From Jatrophihabitans sp. (lineage in GTDB: Bacteria > Actinomycetota > Actinomycetes > Mycobacteriales > Jatrophihabitantaceae), in contig JAOPVG010000013.1 in assembly GCA_025966255.1 (NCBI GenBank), forward strand, positions 1 through 7,621: DNA of 7,621 bases, given 5' to 3'. The notes under the pieces were generated by a model that ran no database searches, was not told the DNA's origin, and worked only from the letters and a program-made list of their open reading frames with translations. A program made the translations under genes and the position numbers. Below are positions 6,680 to 7,621 of the stretch, piece by piece. The stretch's first letter is position 1, and each line of letters starts with the position of its first letter.

Positions 6680-6682
6680 GCG

Positions 6683-7621
6683 TCAGCGGCCCAGCTTGGA
6701 CTGGCGGGAAGCGGACGGAACCAGCTTCTTCACCGTGCGGCAGTCGTGGTACTCGCCGATCGCCCGCATCTGCCACATGCCCTGGGCCCCGCGGCGGAGC
6801 TCGGTCATCAGCACCGCCGTGCTCGGTTGGGTGTCGGACAGATCGAAGCGGACGAGCACTTCACCGTCGTCGACATTCTGCACCGCGCAATAGGCCTGCG
6901 CGATGTCGGTGAACGTGTGCCCGCGGAAGGAGTTGATCGTGAAGATCAACGAGTCGACGTTCATGGGCATCCGCTGCAGATCGACGAGGATCTGTTCCAC
7001 GTCCCCGTAGCCGCCCTTACGGTTGTCGCCGGTGTGCTGGAGCGCGCCGTAGAACTCGTTGGTGTGCATGTACCAGACGATGGCCAGCTTCTCGCCGGCT
7101 GCGTCGAAGGCGATGACCGACGCGTCCAGGTCGATGTCGCTGCGTCCTTCGGCCGGGGTCCAGCCCAGGCTGAACACCACCCGGCTCAGCGGCGCCGCGC
7201 CCGAGTGGTGCAGGTCGGCCTTCTCGTTCTTACGCAGGTTGACCCCGCCCGGCGCGGGTGCCGGCTGGGCGGGTGCCGGCTGGGGCGGCGCCGGATAACT
7301 GGCCGCCGCCGGTGGCGGGTAGCCCTGCGGCAGTGATGGAGTCGGGTAGTCCTGGGTGGCCGGCGGAGGTGTCGGATAGTCCTGGGCCGGAGATGGGGCC
7401 GGGTAGTCCTGGGCCGGAGATGGGGCGGGGTACTCCTGGGCCGGTGGGGTGAGATCGAGCGAGGCCGCGGCCGGGGCGGCCGGTACCAGGACGGCCGGCG
7501 GAGGGGCGGGCGCTTCACCCGGATCGGGGTCGGCGTGGCCGGTGTCGATGCCGAAGTCGTTGGCGAGCCCGGCGAGGCCGGACGCGTAGCCCTGTCCGAT
7601 GGCGCGGAATTTCCACTCCTC
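6683..7621 (-). CDS. Double-TerD fusion protein, N-terminus outside the window
   Basis: The frame is open from the window edge at 7621 to the TGA at 6683-6685, giving 312 visible residues with the 5' end missing. Visible residues 1-26 (EEWKFRAIGQGYASGLAGLA, then NDFGID) are the end of a first TerD domain, so a start inside the window, such as GTG 7180, would truncate a real gene. Residues 27-125 are a Pro/Ala-rich linker with a tandem QDYPxP array and one LDLTPP. The second TerD domain (126-312) has W-T where W-D is usual, keeps D-I-D-L-D-A-S, and has a shortened acidic loop (HTGDNRKGGYGD). It ends with TVKKLVPSASRQSKLGR. It is a paralogue of the fusion at 4489-5754: both encode MRAIGE, the T-V-K-K-L ending and a DLSD[ST]QP segment, and a 21-base stretch is identical (4554-4574 and 6751-6771). 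It precedes the methyltransferase gene by 3 bases. Confidence 0.92.
   Translation of the reverse strand, partial: EEWKFRAIGQGYASGLAGLANDFGIDTGHADPDPGEAPAPPPAVLVPAAPAAASLDLTPPAQEYPAPSPAQDYPAPSPAQDYPTPPPATQDYPTPSLPQGYPPPAAASYPAPPQPAPAQPAPAPGGVNLRKNEKADLHHSGAAPLSRVVFSLGWTPAEGRSDIDLDASVIAFDAAGEKLAIVWYMHTNEFYGALQHTGDNRKGGYGDVEQILVDLQRMPMNVDSLIFTINSFRGHTFTDIAQAYCAVQNVDDGEVLVRFDLSDTQPSTAVLMTELRRGAQGMWQMRAIGEYHDCRTVKKLVPSASRQSKLGR
7324..7443 (-). repeat. 27-base tandem repeat encoding Q-D-Y-P-x-P units
   Basis: Units start with CCTG on the plus strand at 7324, 7351, 7381, 7408 and 7435, with lengths 27, 30, 27, 27 and a partial copy. The units at 7381 and 7408 are nearly identical, so duplication was recent. 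On the coding strand they encode AQEYPAPSP, AQDYPAPSP, AQDYPTPPP, a TQDYPTP copy and a QGYPPP copy, all in the linker between TerD domains. Unit length is a multiple of three, so copy number can vary without a frameshift. Confidence 0.75.

Noticed and set aside
6683..7180. A short TerD gene starting at GTG 7180
   Set aside because: The frame is open to the window edge, and the upstream translation contains the end of another TerD domain and a structured linker. GTG 7180 is thus an internal valine of a longer gene.
5729..7336. A 535-codon open frame on the plus strand
   Set aside because: It lies antisense to two TerD fusions and the methyltransferase, all with clear family motifs. Its translation shows no domain and looks like the Ala/Arg/Gly-rich composition of a GC-rich shadow frame.
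7324..7443. CRISPR array
   Set aside because: The units are contiguous with no spacers, are in frame and encode a proline-rich linker inside a real gene.

Overview
The window is GC-rich, with strong G/C preference at third codon positions, Ala/Pro-rich protein tails and GTG/TTG start options. This points to a high-GC actinobacterium. I cannot name the genus from sequence alone. Almost all of it is one tellurium-resistance-type (Ter/Tel) stress gene island. I see no tRNA, rRNA, CRISPR array, transposase or integrase.

Plus strand, 52-4458: five genes run in the same direction. They are a TerA-like TerD-superfamily protein (52-783), a TelA family coiled-coil protein (868-2142), a small protein of unrecognised family placed directly after telA (2177-2671), a single-domain TerD-like protein with eroded calcium ligands (2701-3264), and a diverged TerA-like protein with a long disordered N-terminal arm carrying six copies of a short hydrophobic-Asp-hydrophobic-Ser motif (about 3376-4458).

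Minus strand, 7621-4489: three genes run toward the first group and meet it tail to tail, with 30 bases between the stop codons. In transcription order they are a double-TerD fusion cut by the window edge (7621-6683), a class I SAM-dependent methyltransferase starting 3 bases after that gene's stop (6679-5828), and a second double-TerD fusion (5754-4489). The two fusions are paralogues that bracket the methyltransferase.

In total there are at least seven TerD-superfamily domains in five polypeptides. Some keep the W-D...D-x-D calcium-binding signature and others have lost part of it. Known Ter systems are cytoplasmic assemblies linked to tolerance of tellurite, other toxic anions, phage and envelope stress. 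The likely picture is a multi-subunit calcium-responsive assembly in which TelA and the small partner protein act with a set of TerD-fold subunits joined by disordered linkers. The methyltransferase is the part that this model does not explain. No TerB, TerC or vWA (TerY/TerF) gene is visible here; any such genes would lie outside the window.
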